Source: Astropecten irregularis
Taxonomy: Eukaryota; Echinodermata; Asteroidea; Paxillosida; Astropectinidae
Direction of reading: 5' to 3'
Length of the DNA: 64,000 nt
Assembly: GCA_963971285.1 (NCBI GenBank)
Contig: OZ020256.1
Coordinates: 6,574,501 to 6,638,500, forward strand
In this document: positions 1 through 12,700 of the stretch, one piece after another
Numbering within the stretch: position 1 is the stretch's first letter
Layout of the letters: every line of letters starts with the position of its first letter
Translations under genes and position numbers: made by a program
Notes under the pieces: model-generated
Seen by the model: only the letters and a program-made list of their open reading frames with translations
The model's database searches: none
What the model was told of the DNA's origin: nothing

Positions 1-613
1 TCACAGACAAGCTTCCTACGTATATCTATCATCAATCACAGACAAGCTTCGTACGTATATCTATCATCAATCACAGACAAGCTTCATACGTATATCTATC
101 ATCAATCACAGACAAGCTTCGTACGTATATCTATCATCAATCACAGACAAGCTTCGTACGTATATCTACCATCAATCACAGACAAGCTTCGTACGTATAT
201 CTATCATCAATCACAGACAAGCTTCATACGTATATCTATCATCAATCACAGACAAGCTTCGTACGTATATCTACCATCAATCACAGACAAGCTTCGTACG
301 TATATCTATCATCAATCACAGACAATTATGCTTCATACGTATATCTATCATCAATCACAGACAAGCTTCGTACGTATAGGCCTATCTAGCATCAATCACA
401 GACAAGCTTCGTACGTATATCTATCATCAATCACAGACAAGCTTCGTACGTATATCTATCATCAATCACAGACAGCTAGGCTTCATACGTATATCTATCA
501 TCAATCACAGACAAGCTTCATACGTATATCTATCATCAATCACAGACAATTAGCTTCATACGTATATCTATCATCAATCACAGACAAGCCTCATACGTAT
601 ATCTATCATCAAT
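1..613. repeat. 35-bp satellite array
   Basis: About 17 head-to-tail copies of a 35-base unit (tcacagacaagcttcgtacg followed by tatatctatcatcaa), with G/A and T/C variants and small insertions in a few copies. Each unit has a HindIII-like aagctt. It starts before the window, so total length is unknown. A 111-codon open frame across it is a by-product of the repeat. Confidence 0.95.
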
Positions 614-745
614 TTGACTATTGGGGTCACCACCAACATAGGGCTGGATGGCTCAGTTGGTAGAGCGCCTGTACGGTATTCAGGAGGTCGCCGGTTCGAA
701 TCCCGCTCCAGTCAATTTTTCTTTGTTCACTTTTCAATGACTTAA
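612..745 (+). mobile_element. tRNA-derived SINE
   Basis: The tRNA-like head (641-713) has an A box, tggctcagttgg, and a perfect B box, ggttcgaatcc. It is followed by the family tail ttttctttgttcacttttca. The preceding ttgactattggggtcaccac is shared with other copies. The anticodon region does not fold as a clean 5-bp stem, so I treat it as a SINE and not a functional tRNA gene. Confidence 0.75.
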
Positions 746-1265
746 AATAACTCAGTCAGTTTCCCTTGTGGTTATTTCACGAATATAGAAAAAGTACTTA
801 CTAGAAGTATTTACTTGGAAGCACCTGCTAGTTTTTATGAATACGAGCCATTGAATCTGCAGTGCTCCAAAATAATTGATAAAAATGTGGAAAGTCCCAA
901 AGTAGACCATAAACTTTCATCTAAATAATTTACAAACGATAAGAATGCAATGACTTCTCAAAAGAACAGAAAATACATGAGAACTCCATTTATCATTCTG
1001 TGCATGATATAAAATTTATTATATTCACAGTTATAAAGCCTCCGAAAAACATTCATTCAATAAAATACAAAAGCCACTTCCCTTTTCATAAATAATATTG
1101 CAAAATTTGATGTCTTATAAAAAGTAGTCTTTTACAGGAAATTAAAAACATTTTATGTTTGATTAATTGGCTTATTAAATTCAAAATCACCTTTTGGGTA
1201 AATTGGTTAGAGTAATACTCAAAGTGTGTCTAAAAATCAGTGCTATTGGGCTTAGAATACATATA

Positions 1266-1636
1266 CACCGATCTGACGGCGCTACCATGGAGGTACGAAG
1301 CACCCGCCATTACTGCAGTGTCCCCGCCTGCTTTTTGTCCCTTAACAAAAGAATTTATGTCAGCCGCACTCAATGGGTGCATTCGTTTAGCTCACCCGGG
1401 TCAGCCCTTTCTGGGAATGATCGTGTTTTACTGCACAAAACAAGCGAGAGAATGGGGACGAGGTTGACTGGTGTCGACCCGGGGGAGCTAAACGAGTGCA
1501 CCCTATATTGCAGGGTTTACGTCCCATGATCAGGGGACGTACACCCTGCGACAGAACGTAAATTATTTGCCGGATAAAAGGCAGGCGGGGACACTGCAGC
1601 AATGGCGGACAGTATATCGTGCCGTCGGATCGGTCT
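1266..1636. repeat. Foldback of about 370 bases
   Basis: accgatctgacggcgctacc and tgcagtgtccccgcctgctt (1266-1335) recur as complements gcaggcggggacactgcagc and gtgccgtcggatcggtc (1581-1636). The inner arms gtgcattcgtttagctcacc and ggagctaaacgagtgcaccc also pair. Confidence 0.78.
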
Positions 1637-1732
1637 ATAGTAGCCTAGTCAGCTAGTCAGTTTTGTACTGGTCCCATGCCATTTTTGTAGCTGTCGATTG
1701 AAGTTTGATCGCGGAATATTTCTAGTGTGCTC

Positions 1733-1876
1733 AGGGGTTGATTTCACCGAAACTCATCGTAACTTTCTATCAATCTTAGGACTTAAAATACATTGCAGCC
1801 CTACGTAGGATATGATGGGTTATCTTTTGAACACAAAATACCGTAATCGATAGTAGGCTTCATGAAATCAACCCTG
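1733..1876. mobile_element. Family-4 palindromic MITE (GGTCGATTTCAC)
   Basis: About 130-145 bases with ggggtcgatttcac-type inverted ends and a core with ctacgtaggatacgatgggt-like sequence. Copies: 5415-5566, 8629-8774, 24283-24420, 42960-43078, 43083-43216, 52376-52498, 58973-59093 and 63667-63814. Confidence 0.75.
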
Positions 1877-3654
1877 CCGTCCACAGCCATATCACAGTTG
1901 TGCTTATAAAAAAGATCTTAGAACATAGCATACGTGATGCTGTCTTGACAGCCTGAATATCAATACAGACATTTTAAAATAAATCAGCATTTTGGTGCTC
2001 AAAAATGTGGACAAAGTTTCCAGTGCCAAACAAGTTTTTAAAAAAATTAGCAAGGTAGAGTGCACACAGTGCAGTCAATAATTAATGTGTTCATTGGCAC
2101 GGGCTGTATGTGATTTCAGTCAAAAGAAGCACAACAGGGTTTACTTTTATACAAGCAACCATTACACCAATTAGCTGGGGTGCTTGGGTAGTTTGTTCAT
2201 GTTACACTTGCAGGTTTGTGCCATTCTATCATGCTTTAAGTTTAAAGGTACTATCATACTTTGGTAAGACACCAAAACAGAAATGTTCACAGATTTATGT
2301 ATAACTTACAGGGTATGAAGATAGTGATGGTAGAAACATACCGTTAAAATTGTTCCGCCAGAAATGGTGCATTTATCCAGAAATAAATAAAACAACGACC
2401 GAAAATCTTTTTGATCTTTTAAATGATCAAAAATAAAAGAGAAAACACTTAAGAAATACTGAGGCCGTTTTTCACTGTTTTTTCAAAAAGTGAGCAACGT
2501 ATGGGACTGAAATTTTCACAGATGACTGTTACTGTATCGTCCTTGATATTTTTGCCCATGAATCTGTATTTCTTTGACAAAAACCAATGTCAGACAGCGT
2601 GTTAAATTCGCTAAAACAACTGTTTTAACCCGGTCGGTTTTAGCAATATGTGTCTGGACGCTCTAAAACAGTTATTTATCTAAAACCGCTAAAACACCAA
2701 AGTTAAAACTGCTCGGGAAGAGGGTTTAGCGCTTAAAACCGATCGAATTTACTGCTAAATAAAATGCTGTTGGGATAGAATAACTTTCCGACATCCTGTT
2801 TCAGTGCAGAGAAGCCTGGCAGCTGGTTATGTAACACCTGTTGTGTTGTGGCGCGCTTGGTAATTTATATTCAACACACAGATAAATCCGCGCGCTTTAT
2901 TTTATATTAACTGGAAGCCCGTATGGGGTCAAGGCAAAGAGCATGACCACTTAAAACCAAAAATAAAACCGATCTGTTTTAACTGCAAACAGTAAAATGC
3001 TGTACGGATGCAACAGAATTTTAATTTACGACTTACCCCCCGCGGTTGCCGAGCGGTTTAACTCAATTGGTTTTAAATAAAAGGCTGTCTGAACGTAACC
3101 TATGACTCCTAATTCACAATGAAGTATTTTTTCTAGTGAACATACCATGGACCGGTTTTTGCACTAAAAAGTGCACTCATTATATAAATGGTAACATGGA
3201 CACTATCACATAATCATGGTCCAACCTGGGGCCAATTTCATAGAGTTGCTTAAGCACCAAAATTTGCTTATAACCTTGGTAAATAAAATGTGCATGCTAG
3301 CCAAAACTCCTTGGTCAAATACAAGTCAAAGCAGTCAACATCACATGAACATTTGGTTGGTAATCCTGTTTGTTCAAGGAAGACTTTTCATGCTGAAGCA
3401 AATTTTGTCCTTTTTAATAAGCAGCTCTATGAAATTGTATTGAAAATACATGTAGTAATGTGGCTATCGAGTAGCTTTCCCAGAAGGAGTAATTGCCGGA
3501 ATCTCCATGTGACTTCAACTTGGCCTTCAAGCTGCGCAATGCTCCAGGAAATGCTAGCACACCCGTACAGTTGTTGACAAGCCCACTATACGTCCTCGAT
3601 CTTAGTTTTAGGCAGTGATCGAAGTTTGGTAGAACCATGGTTTTCTCCAGGATG

Positions 3655-3777
3655 TCATCTGGGTGCCGAGGCTATTCTCATAATGGTTCTCTCCACCTCT
3701 ACCGCCTTGTACCGTTGCCACTGTGAGGTCATATCAAGATCATCAAGACACTCATCTTGGGTGGGGTACGGCTCATA
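3655..3777 (-). CDS. Gene A exon 18 (terminal)
   Basis: Acceptor tatttcag|TATGAG. Encodes YEPYPTQDECLDDLDMTSQW and ends RIASAPR with TGA. The opening (Y/R/K)PYP is shared with the C-termini of genes B (LRPYPSE) and C (IKPYPPPE). Confidence 0.85.
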   Translation of the reverse strand, partial: YEPYPTQDECLDDLDMTSQWQRYKAVEVERTIMRIASAPR

Positions 3778-6700
3778 CTGAAATATAAGGCACAGTCTGT
3801 CAAAGATTAAAAAACTCTTCACTTGGTTGCTGAACGTGGACTCTTCCATTGTGAGCCCACAACAAGTTGTTCACTATTTTTCACGAAGATATTCGACCAA
3901 GTTCAGAAAAAGAGGCTACGATTTGGCCAATGACAATATTTTTATCATGCACAAGAACTTTAGTTTGAGTATCACCCATTCTACTCCGTGCCACTACGTA
4001 CGAACATATGATGTAATGCATGCAAATATTATGCAACGCGGCACAACAGCCAATCAGATCTGTTTTGAGAACATATCCGTCAGGATCGTGACGGAGGATG
4101 TTGATTGGTCAATTATGCGTGTCTGCACGGCAGCAGCTATCTTCGTAATAGACTCGCTCGCCAATGGTGCGATAGTAGATGCCCCTGATCATGCGCGGTT
4201 CTACTGGGGTGCTAGGGGGGGCTGTAGCCCCCCAAAAATTTTGTCTAGCCCCCCCCCCAAAAAAAAACAAATGCAAGTGAAAAACAAATTCTTGAAAATT
4301 CTGGACTTTTTTCAGTTATTAAGCGGCAATTACATAAAAACGTGTTGTGCGGGATATAATGTGCATGTTTTTCGACCCCTAATAAGACATAGATGAAGCG
4401 AGTGTTAGAAGAACCCAAAATATTGAGTCTTCTAGCCCCCCAAACATTTTGGCTCTAGAACTGTCCCTGATTGGTCAAAACTAAGAGCGGTCAGTGCTGG
4501 GTTGGCTTGCATGCATAATTAATCAGGACATCTGCATGCATGCTCGCTGTATGGTGAGTGCGTCTATCACATAGACTACCAGAGCTTAGATTGATGTAAA
4601 CATTCATTGAAGGCAATGACGATTGAGCAAGGGGTTTAATTGACAGAAAATGGGTTTTTACTCACCCTCATTTCAATCTGAGTGAAGACTCTTTCGTCCG
4701 TATATTTTAAGAAGAATGCTTTGTTGATTCTGATAGCTTCGGCACCTTGGCTGACCTGTGAAATACATACACATAATTAAGAATACTTCCACTATGAAAA
4801 TCATCATTTCTGGGGGCTTAATAACAATTAAAAATTTGATGATAATTTAGATATTTATATGGCGCACTTATCCGGAAACCTGCTCTACATTATTATCCCT
4901 GGTCATTGGGCTACAATAACATTCCTGAAACCATCTCAACTCCCTGGGGAGTATTCAGCCCCATCTGCTGTAAATGCACAAAGGCTAATCAAGCACAAAG
5001 CCATCTCTACCCTGGTACCCATTTTCACTTGAGTGAAGAGGAGCAATATGTGACAAACAACGCAAGCACCACAGGATCTTGAGTACGACATGCCAGACCA
5101 CTATAGGCCACAGCACCCCAAAGGATGCAAGCACCACTAGCCCATGGCTGGATTCGAACCCACGTTCTGTAGATTAACCACAAGACCTTGAGTACAACAA
5201 CTAGCAACTGCCCAAAAATCTGAAAATGACTGTCTGTATTATAGCTAGATAGTAATTTATGCGCTACATGTAGACACACAGCATGATCAAAGGCAGTGCA
5301 ACAGAAGATATTAAGTGAATATCATCAAAGGATCGAGACTTGAACAAAGGGCCACAATTGTGGAAAGTGAATGACAAAATAATAGGCAATGATATCCATG
5401 CATCTCAAATAACCAGGGGTCGATTTGACAAAGCCCTAAGACTGATTATAACTCGAGTTATGAGGGATACCTCATCGTATCCTAATAATAAGTAGGGCTG
5501 CAATGCTTCATGAGTCCTATGATTGATAGTAAGTTACGATGAGTTTGGTGAAATCAACCCCTGGAAGATTGAGAGAGCAAAAACAAATTTAAAAGCATAA
5601 AATCGTCAGGAATTCTGACCGTACATAGAGTGCTATACTTACCAAACTCACACTGGTTTCTTTGAAGGATGGAAGAATCGACAACAAACCCTGCAAACAA
5701 AAGGAAAATAAAAGTTAAAACGACTTAACCTTGTCAAAAATTTGGCTAAAACTTGAATTTGAAGTCTTTTTTATATATATCTGACGATTATTTTTCCATC
5801 TGACTGGTTGCCTGACTCTTCATCTGTCAGAATGTCTGACTATGGTGGAACGCAACTATAACAAACACGCCGAGATGCACAGAAATTGTCCGTATTCATA
5901 TAGTGGTCATTCGTTATACTGAACAAAGTTCAGCAGGCATATACATTGTACACAAAAATAGGGCTCCGCGCTTTTGACATCACATTCAGATGTTCGGACA
6001 AATAAGTCGCACGTTGCCCAATTAACTTACACATAAACATTGTGCATATTTGTCTGAACATCCGGGTAACTACAGCTGTCGATATAAAGGGCATATTCTA
6101 TAAATAGCTGGAGCACGGAGCCCTATTAGTAGCCAAGGTTGATGTTTGGTATAGCCAAATGTTCGGTATAGCAGTGTTCGTTCATTATGTACCTGTTTGT
6201 TCATTAGTCTATCTGTCTGTCTATCTGTTAGTTCCTGATTTTACTTACAAAGACATCTCCAGCTTCTAGTTCAGCAACTCGTACACAGTAAGGTATGTCC
6301 AGCTCACTTCCCCGTTTGATACATCCATTAGGTCCACTGCATTCCTGTAGTTTCCTTGGTTTCTATATAATCCAAAACACAATAACATCAGCATGATGTA
6401 AATCATTGATTATTTGCATCTCCCCTTTTTCAGATTAGGTTTAAAACTCCCTTATGTTGATAGAATTATTCAGGTCCTTCGTACATTTTGTTCCCCTTCA
6501 TCAAGTGCACCATTATGTTTTTGTTGAGATTGTATGTGTATCACATGTACACAAATTGACCAAGGATAGGGTTTAAGCTGCTAAAATGCTGTTACTGGTA
6601 GCTAGTCTAATTGCTCATGTTACTGATGGTGTTAATAATGATGCACTGCCAGTGTAACTGACAGTGTAACTGATAGTGTTACTGATAGTGTTATTGATGG

Positions 6701-9700
6701 TGTTACTGATAGTGTAACTGATATGGTGTTCAATTTACTGATAGTGTAACTGTATCCCTGATGGTGTTACTGATGGTGTTACTGATGGTGTTACTGATAG
6801 TGTAACTGCATGTTACTGATAGTGTTACTGATTCTGGATCTGCTCCTGACAGAAGCGTGTATGAGAAAGTGACGTCACATGCAAAGGATCTAGCTCCCCA
6901 ACATTTTTTTAGCTCTTTGAGACCCCCAAATTATTGACTCTTCTTTATAGCTCCTCAAAATATTGGCTCTAGAATCATGCCTGGGGTCGATTTCACTAAC
7001 GCTTTGCGATCATTGCCAAAATCCAAATCCATCGCTAAACGGAAAATCAATAGCTACTTCTCATAGGAATTTTCCGTTAAGCGATGGATTTAGGGATGAT
7101 TGCAAAGCATTAGTGAAATTGGCCCCTGGTCAAGATGTGTCAAAAACCAGTACTGCAACTCTCACAATAACACTGCATTCTTATGCATTTTCAAACCGCA
7201 CATGGCATATTATAATGGCTGCGTGAGAGACACATGGATTAATCTTGTATGATAAATGACATGAAGTTTGAATGTGTACGTGACTAGTGATCGTGATGTA
7301 CAAACTCAAAATGCAGCGTGCATAATGTCATAAATTTGTGGCATTTATATCGTGATTTGCAACAAAAAAAACCCCAAAAAGCACACAAGATCTGAGCACA
7401 CTAATGGTATGTGTGTGTGGGAAAAGTGACTGGTGTCAAACTGTGATAAAGGCATGGTACATTCAGCACATATTCCACTCATCACAGCTTCGGTGAAACC
7501 AAAGGGGTTTTCAAATCCAGCAAGATGGTGAATGGGTCGATGGAATGCCATCAAACAGCAGTGGATTCATTGGAAAACTCAAAGGGAGACTTGGGGGGGG
7601 GGAACACTGATCAGTGCAAACGAAATTCTAAAGAGAACTACCTTGTCCAGGGACTGACAATAGAAACAGGATATCGGAAAGAAAAAACAATTCATTGAAC
7701 TTGAGGATTATTTTATGTTAAAAATCAAAGGTGGATCCAGGAGGGGCATGGGGGGCACACGGCCCCCATTTTCTTCCAGTAAAAAAAAACAAAAAACAAA
7801 AAAAAGAAAGAAAGAAAGAGGGACAAACAATATACAGGGAGGGAGAAAGACTCAAAGAACAAGAGGGTGGATGACAATTTTAGCTAGCTTTGATCACCCC
7901 GAAATGCATCCGTCGCTATTGAATTGGCGCTGCCCCCCACAGCCCCCCCCCCCACCGATCCTGGATCTGCTCCTGAAAAGGATCTGATTTTCATCAGCAA
8001 CTAGGAAGGATACTACGGGATAAGAGTTGAGAGTATTAAGAACTAAAATGAAATCGAATAGTTTAATGCATAATAATAAAAGGACAGAGCAAGATTGAGA
8101 ATGTGTATTCTACATCCTTTTTGCTTCGATCAGGGGATACAAACTGATTTCAAATGTTCATTGAGAATTTGGCTGGAATTCAAAACTTTTAAAGGAAACA
8201 CATTAGAAACAATTGTAGAGAAACAATATAAATTTCTGAACTTCTGTAAATTCTGGAATTCTAGCAAATCATATGATTCATTGAAAACTATTTGCCCCTC
8301 TAAAATAAACATTGTAGATCTTTGAGAAGATCTTACACGTTATCAAGATTGTGATTGAGGCATCTAGTTCCGATCAAGTTGGCCAATCACAATGCACGGA
8401 ATAAGTCGACCCTTTCCAGATACACATTGGGTAGTGAATGTGTGATGACATCACAATGACATACCTCAGTCCACATGCCAGGTTTGAGATTACGACGTCT
8501 CTCTAGAATACTATCAGGTATTCCTGATATCGGAGCTCGCTGCTTGAAGTTACTGCTCCCTGCGCTGTGTGGTTTGGGTGTGGTCAGGAAGGTTGCTGTA
8601 GGGGGAGGGCAGAAATGATACCAAATTCAACAGATTAAACCAAACTCATCGTAGCTTACTATCAATCATAGGACTTGTGATGCATCGCAGCCCCATGTAG
8701 GATACAATAGGTTATCCTTCATAGGCTAACTCGAATTACGATCGATCCTAGGGCTTTGTGAAATCGACCCTTGGCCTTTCCAAAACATCAAGTCAAGTTG
8801 ATGACCCAACCTGCCTTTTATATCATTCATCGAAACTTTTAATTGTCAGCCTAATAAAATGATTGCCTTAACTTGGTAATAATAATTTTAACAGTATGTT
8901 TCTACCAGCACCATCTTTATACCCTGTAAAATATAGGTAAATCTGTGAAGATTTCTATTTCGGTATGCTACCAAAGTATGATAGCCTGGTGACTTTAAGT
9001 CAGTTGTACTACTTTTGAGAAAATCGACAAAAAACATCTAATTTGCCGAAGTCACATGCTTTCATAAGCAGTCTTCCTATTGACCTTTCTACACTTAGGA
9101 ATTTATTATTGGACCTAGACACTTCAACCATAGGTAGCTCCTATAAAAAAAAATCTGATTTAGGAAGAAATCTCAATTTAGTCAAAAAATGACTTCGGCA
9201 ATTATTTTATTAGGCTGACGAAATATTATTCAAGGTTTCTTGGCTTATGTCCCATATTCAGCATTTATTACCAGCTTTGGAATTTCTAAAATGTGAGTAA
9301 GGAAACCATTAACACAACCTATAAAATTGACTCTTGTTATATCGAGTTCATGTTTACCAATCTCTTGCATTGTGTGTGATATTTTTATGGTCATTCGTGA
9401 TTTCAAAGTTCATTCACAATCTGCTATTGTTTGTAATTCCTCCTGCCCACATGATTTTTATGGAGAGTGTAATTGCTGATCTGATGATAAGGTTGGCTGT
9501 CCAAAGTTGTGCAGCTTCAAAATGGGATTAGCAACAACATAATCCAACAAGGGATTTAATAGTTCTCATTTGGATTAATTATAAATCCCTTTCTTGATGT
9601 ATTGTAGACCGACAAGGAGTCAGATTAAATTCTTATAATCATCAAATAACCACAAGGGAAATTGACTGAATTTTAAAGTCAATGATGAAAGGTGAACAAA

Positions 9701-12700
9701 TAAAAATTGACTGGAGCGGGATTCGAACCAGCGACCTCCTGAATACCGTACAGGCGCTCTACCAACTGAGCTATGCAGTCCTATGTTGGTGGTGTGAGTC
9801 CCTGATAGTCAATTATCTTTGTTCGTTTGGCAGTCAGATTAGATTCTTGTTACAATTATTCCATCATTAATTATGTTTATCTTAAATTATATGTTTTTGT
9901 CCTCTTGTCATTTAGCCTTTGAGAAAGATCCTGCTAGGATCGAAACGCAGGCCCTCCTAGCTAACTGTTAGGTGCAAATCTGTGAAAAAGAAAATCTAGT
10001 TTCCCTTGTGGTTGTTTAATGATAATATTGATAATAAAAACCCGCATCCCCTTTGAGTGATCCCCATGTACCATTTCTCAGGTTGCAGCATTGCTATAAT
10101 CCTGTGCATATCATGATCATTGGGATATAGCAGTATGTGAGTGGTTTCATGGCTTCTGGCTGCCAAACGAACAAAGATAAATGACTAGTAGGGCTCAGTT
10201 GGTAGAGGGCCGGTACGGTATTCCGGTGGTTGCTGGTTTGAATCCCGCTCTAGTACATTTTTCTTTGTTCACTTTTCAATGAGAAAAAGAAGGTGTCATT
10301 TAGGGAAAAAAGGTCTACCGGTATCTAGAAGTAGAAGTGATCGATTCATGTAGCAGGTAATTTGTTTGAGTCTTCCTACCTCTGCCCGATGGAGCTGAGA
10401 CTGCGGAGTCCTGAGGAGTCATAATCTGAGGGACTGTCTTCCTTGTATTAGCTCCAGGTCTCTTTATGTCATGTACCATGCTCATCTCTATGGCACCCAT
10501 GGCCTTCTTGTACTCCTTGAAGTTCCTCTTAGTAGGATCCATGCTGCACACACCGGGAACAAGACGCTTCAGGACATCACAGGTACCCTGGGACGAGAGG
10601 AGATGGGTTTAAAGGTAGTATCATACTTTGGTAGCATACCGAAACAGAAATCTTCACAGATTTACCTATAACTTACAGGGTATGAAGATGGTGATGATAG
10701 AAACATACTGTTAACATTTTTCTGCCTGATATGCTGTATTTATTCAGAAAAAGAGTAGAACTTAAGACCAAAAACAGTTTTGATTTTTGGGAGATCAAAA
10801 ATAACGGTGAAAAGATATTCAAATACTGTGGGCGTTTTTCACTGTTTTCTCAAAAAGTGGGCGCCGTATGGGACTGAAATTTCACAGATTGGTGATCCTG
10901 CTGCTCCGGATCCCGTTTTAGCGTTTCCTGCATGGGACATATGGATTTGCAAGACCACTCATCGCGTGCCTGAAACAAACAGGCCCACAGAAGCAACAGC
11001 AACACTTTCAGAAGACCGAGACTGAAACCAGGAAAAAGTGGTCTCGAGACTGGTCTCGAAACCTACAACACTGAACAGCAGCAGCAAAATTAGCAATTGC
11101 AGTATCAGTTACAGCAGCAACAACCAAAACCTGTATCCGTGATCATGATGGCAGTAATAACAGTAGCTACAACTGCAACAGCAGCAGCAGAAAATCAGCC
11201 AAAATAGCAACAGCAGCAATAACTGTAATAGTAATTGCAGCAGCAGCAACAGCAGCATGTGCCAAAATGCCAAGTTTCAGGCCAGTTCACTGTTTGGCAA
11301 TATAACTTCCAATTATTTGGATTTCTGGACTTTTTTAATTTCAAGAGGAAGTGACATTTGAGATGTTTTGCTTACCGATTTGACAACATATATCCAGTCA
11401 TTGGTGTTACTATCTGGAACTATAACCTGACCAGGCCTGCAAGGAATATTCAATAAAAAAAATGAGAAAATGAGCATCAAAGTGAAAATTATTCAACAAT
11501 CAAGTTATTATCCAAATGTTAAACATATTGACATGGACAAAAAAATTGATATTGACACAGATATTGAAAAAGTTACAAAAGGAAAGTTTCTGCCTGAAAT
11601 GCAATATTTATCCAGAAAAGAGTAAAACCAAAGACCACAAGACCAACAGTTAAGGGAGATAAAAAAACTCCTGTGAATAGATTAGAAAAAAACTGTGAGC
11701 GTTCAGTTTCACTGTTTTCTAAAATCATTGCAAAGAGTTTCCTTGGAAAGAGTTTCCTTATTCAGGAGGTCGCCGGTTCAAATCCCACTCCAGTCAATTT
11801 TTCTTTGTTCACTTTTCAATGACTTGAATATTCAGTCTGTTTCCCTTGTATAAATAATTGACACCTTATGCGACTGGAAATTTGGAAACAGATGACTGTT
11901 GCTGTATCTTTCTTTATATTTTTGCCAATGAATCTGCATTTCTTTGGCAAAAACCAAAGTATGATAATACCTTTAAATACACATAATGCTGATAAGATTT
12001 TTTGAAAAAGACACTTCATTCAATTGATCAGTGCATTAATAGTCAATTATAGGTATAGATGAACATTTACAACCAAAGTCAATGTATTCATTACATATTC
12101 AATACCATTCAAATACAACCATTAAATGATGTATTTTTTAGACATTTTAAGGAAACCAATGAACAACCGTGGCTGTGGATACCCACCTGTAGTTTTGTAT
12201 GCCCCAATTGACAGGTGAATCTAGGAGCTTGTCCAATCCTCCCCACATCTGGAATACTGCTATCGTACTAGAAAAACAAAATTGAAATTGAAATCAAAAT
12301 CACATTACATTCAGTGGTGCTACTGCCTAAAAGGTACTGTCATACTTTGGTAGCATACCGAAATAGAAATCTTCACAGATTTTTATAATGTACAGGCTAT
12401 AAAGATGGTGATGGTAAAAACATACCGTTAAAATTCTTCTGCCTGAAATGGTATATTTATCCAGAAAAGAGTAAAATCAGTTCTTATTGGTACGGTAGAC
12501 CAATATCTCAAAGAAAGGTCTACTAGCATTTGGTACAGTGCAAGTAGAGTACTGGTATTTTGTGAACATAAGTGACAAACAAGGATGGAGCTTACCTCAA
12601 GTATGCAATGCAATCCTCAGGTTTGATGTTCAGCTTTGTGTCAAAAACTTCTGCATAGTCCTACCAAATTGGAAAATCAAAAACAAAAAATTACCAAAAG

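Larger units (their letters stand above)
614..3654. other. Region downstream of gene A, no gene seen
   Basis: Contains the SINE, the 1.3-kb foldback, a family-4 element, a family-1 MITE and, at 2590-3080, a decayed palindromic repeat with aaaaccgatcgaattt and taaaacagtt motifs. A family-3 element ends about 220 bases from gene A's stop. No exon-like frame recognised. Confidence 0.6.

Noticed and set aside
641..713. Possible functional tRNA gene
   Set aside because: A and B boxes are good, but the same sequence recurs with SINE body and tail at other sites, and the anticodon arm does not fold cleanly.
3827..4396. 189-codon plus-strand open frame
   Set aside because: Lies in the last intron of gene A, has no splice sites or family motifs, and its 3' third is a poly-C repeat.
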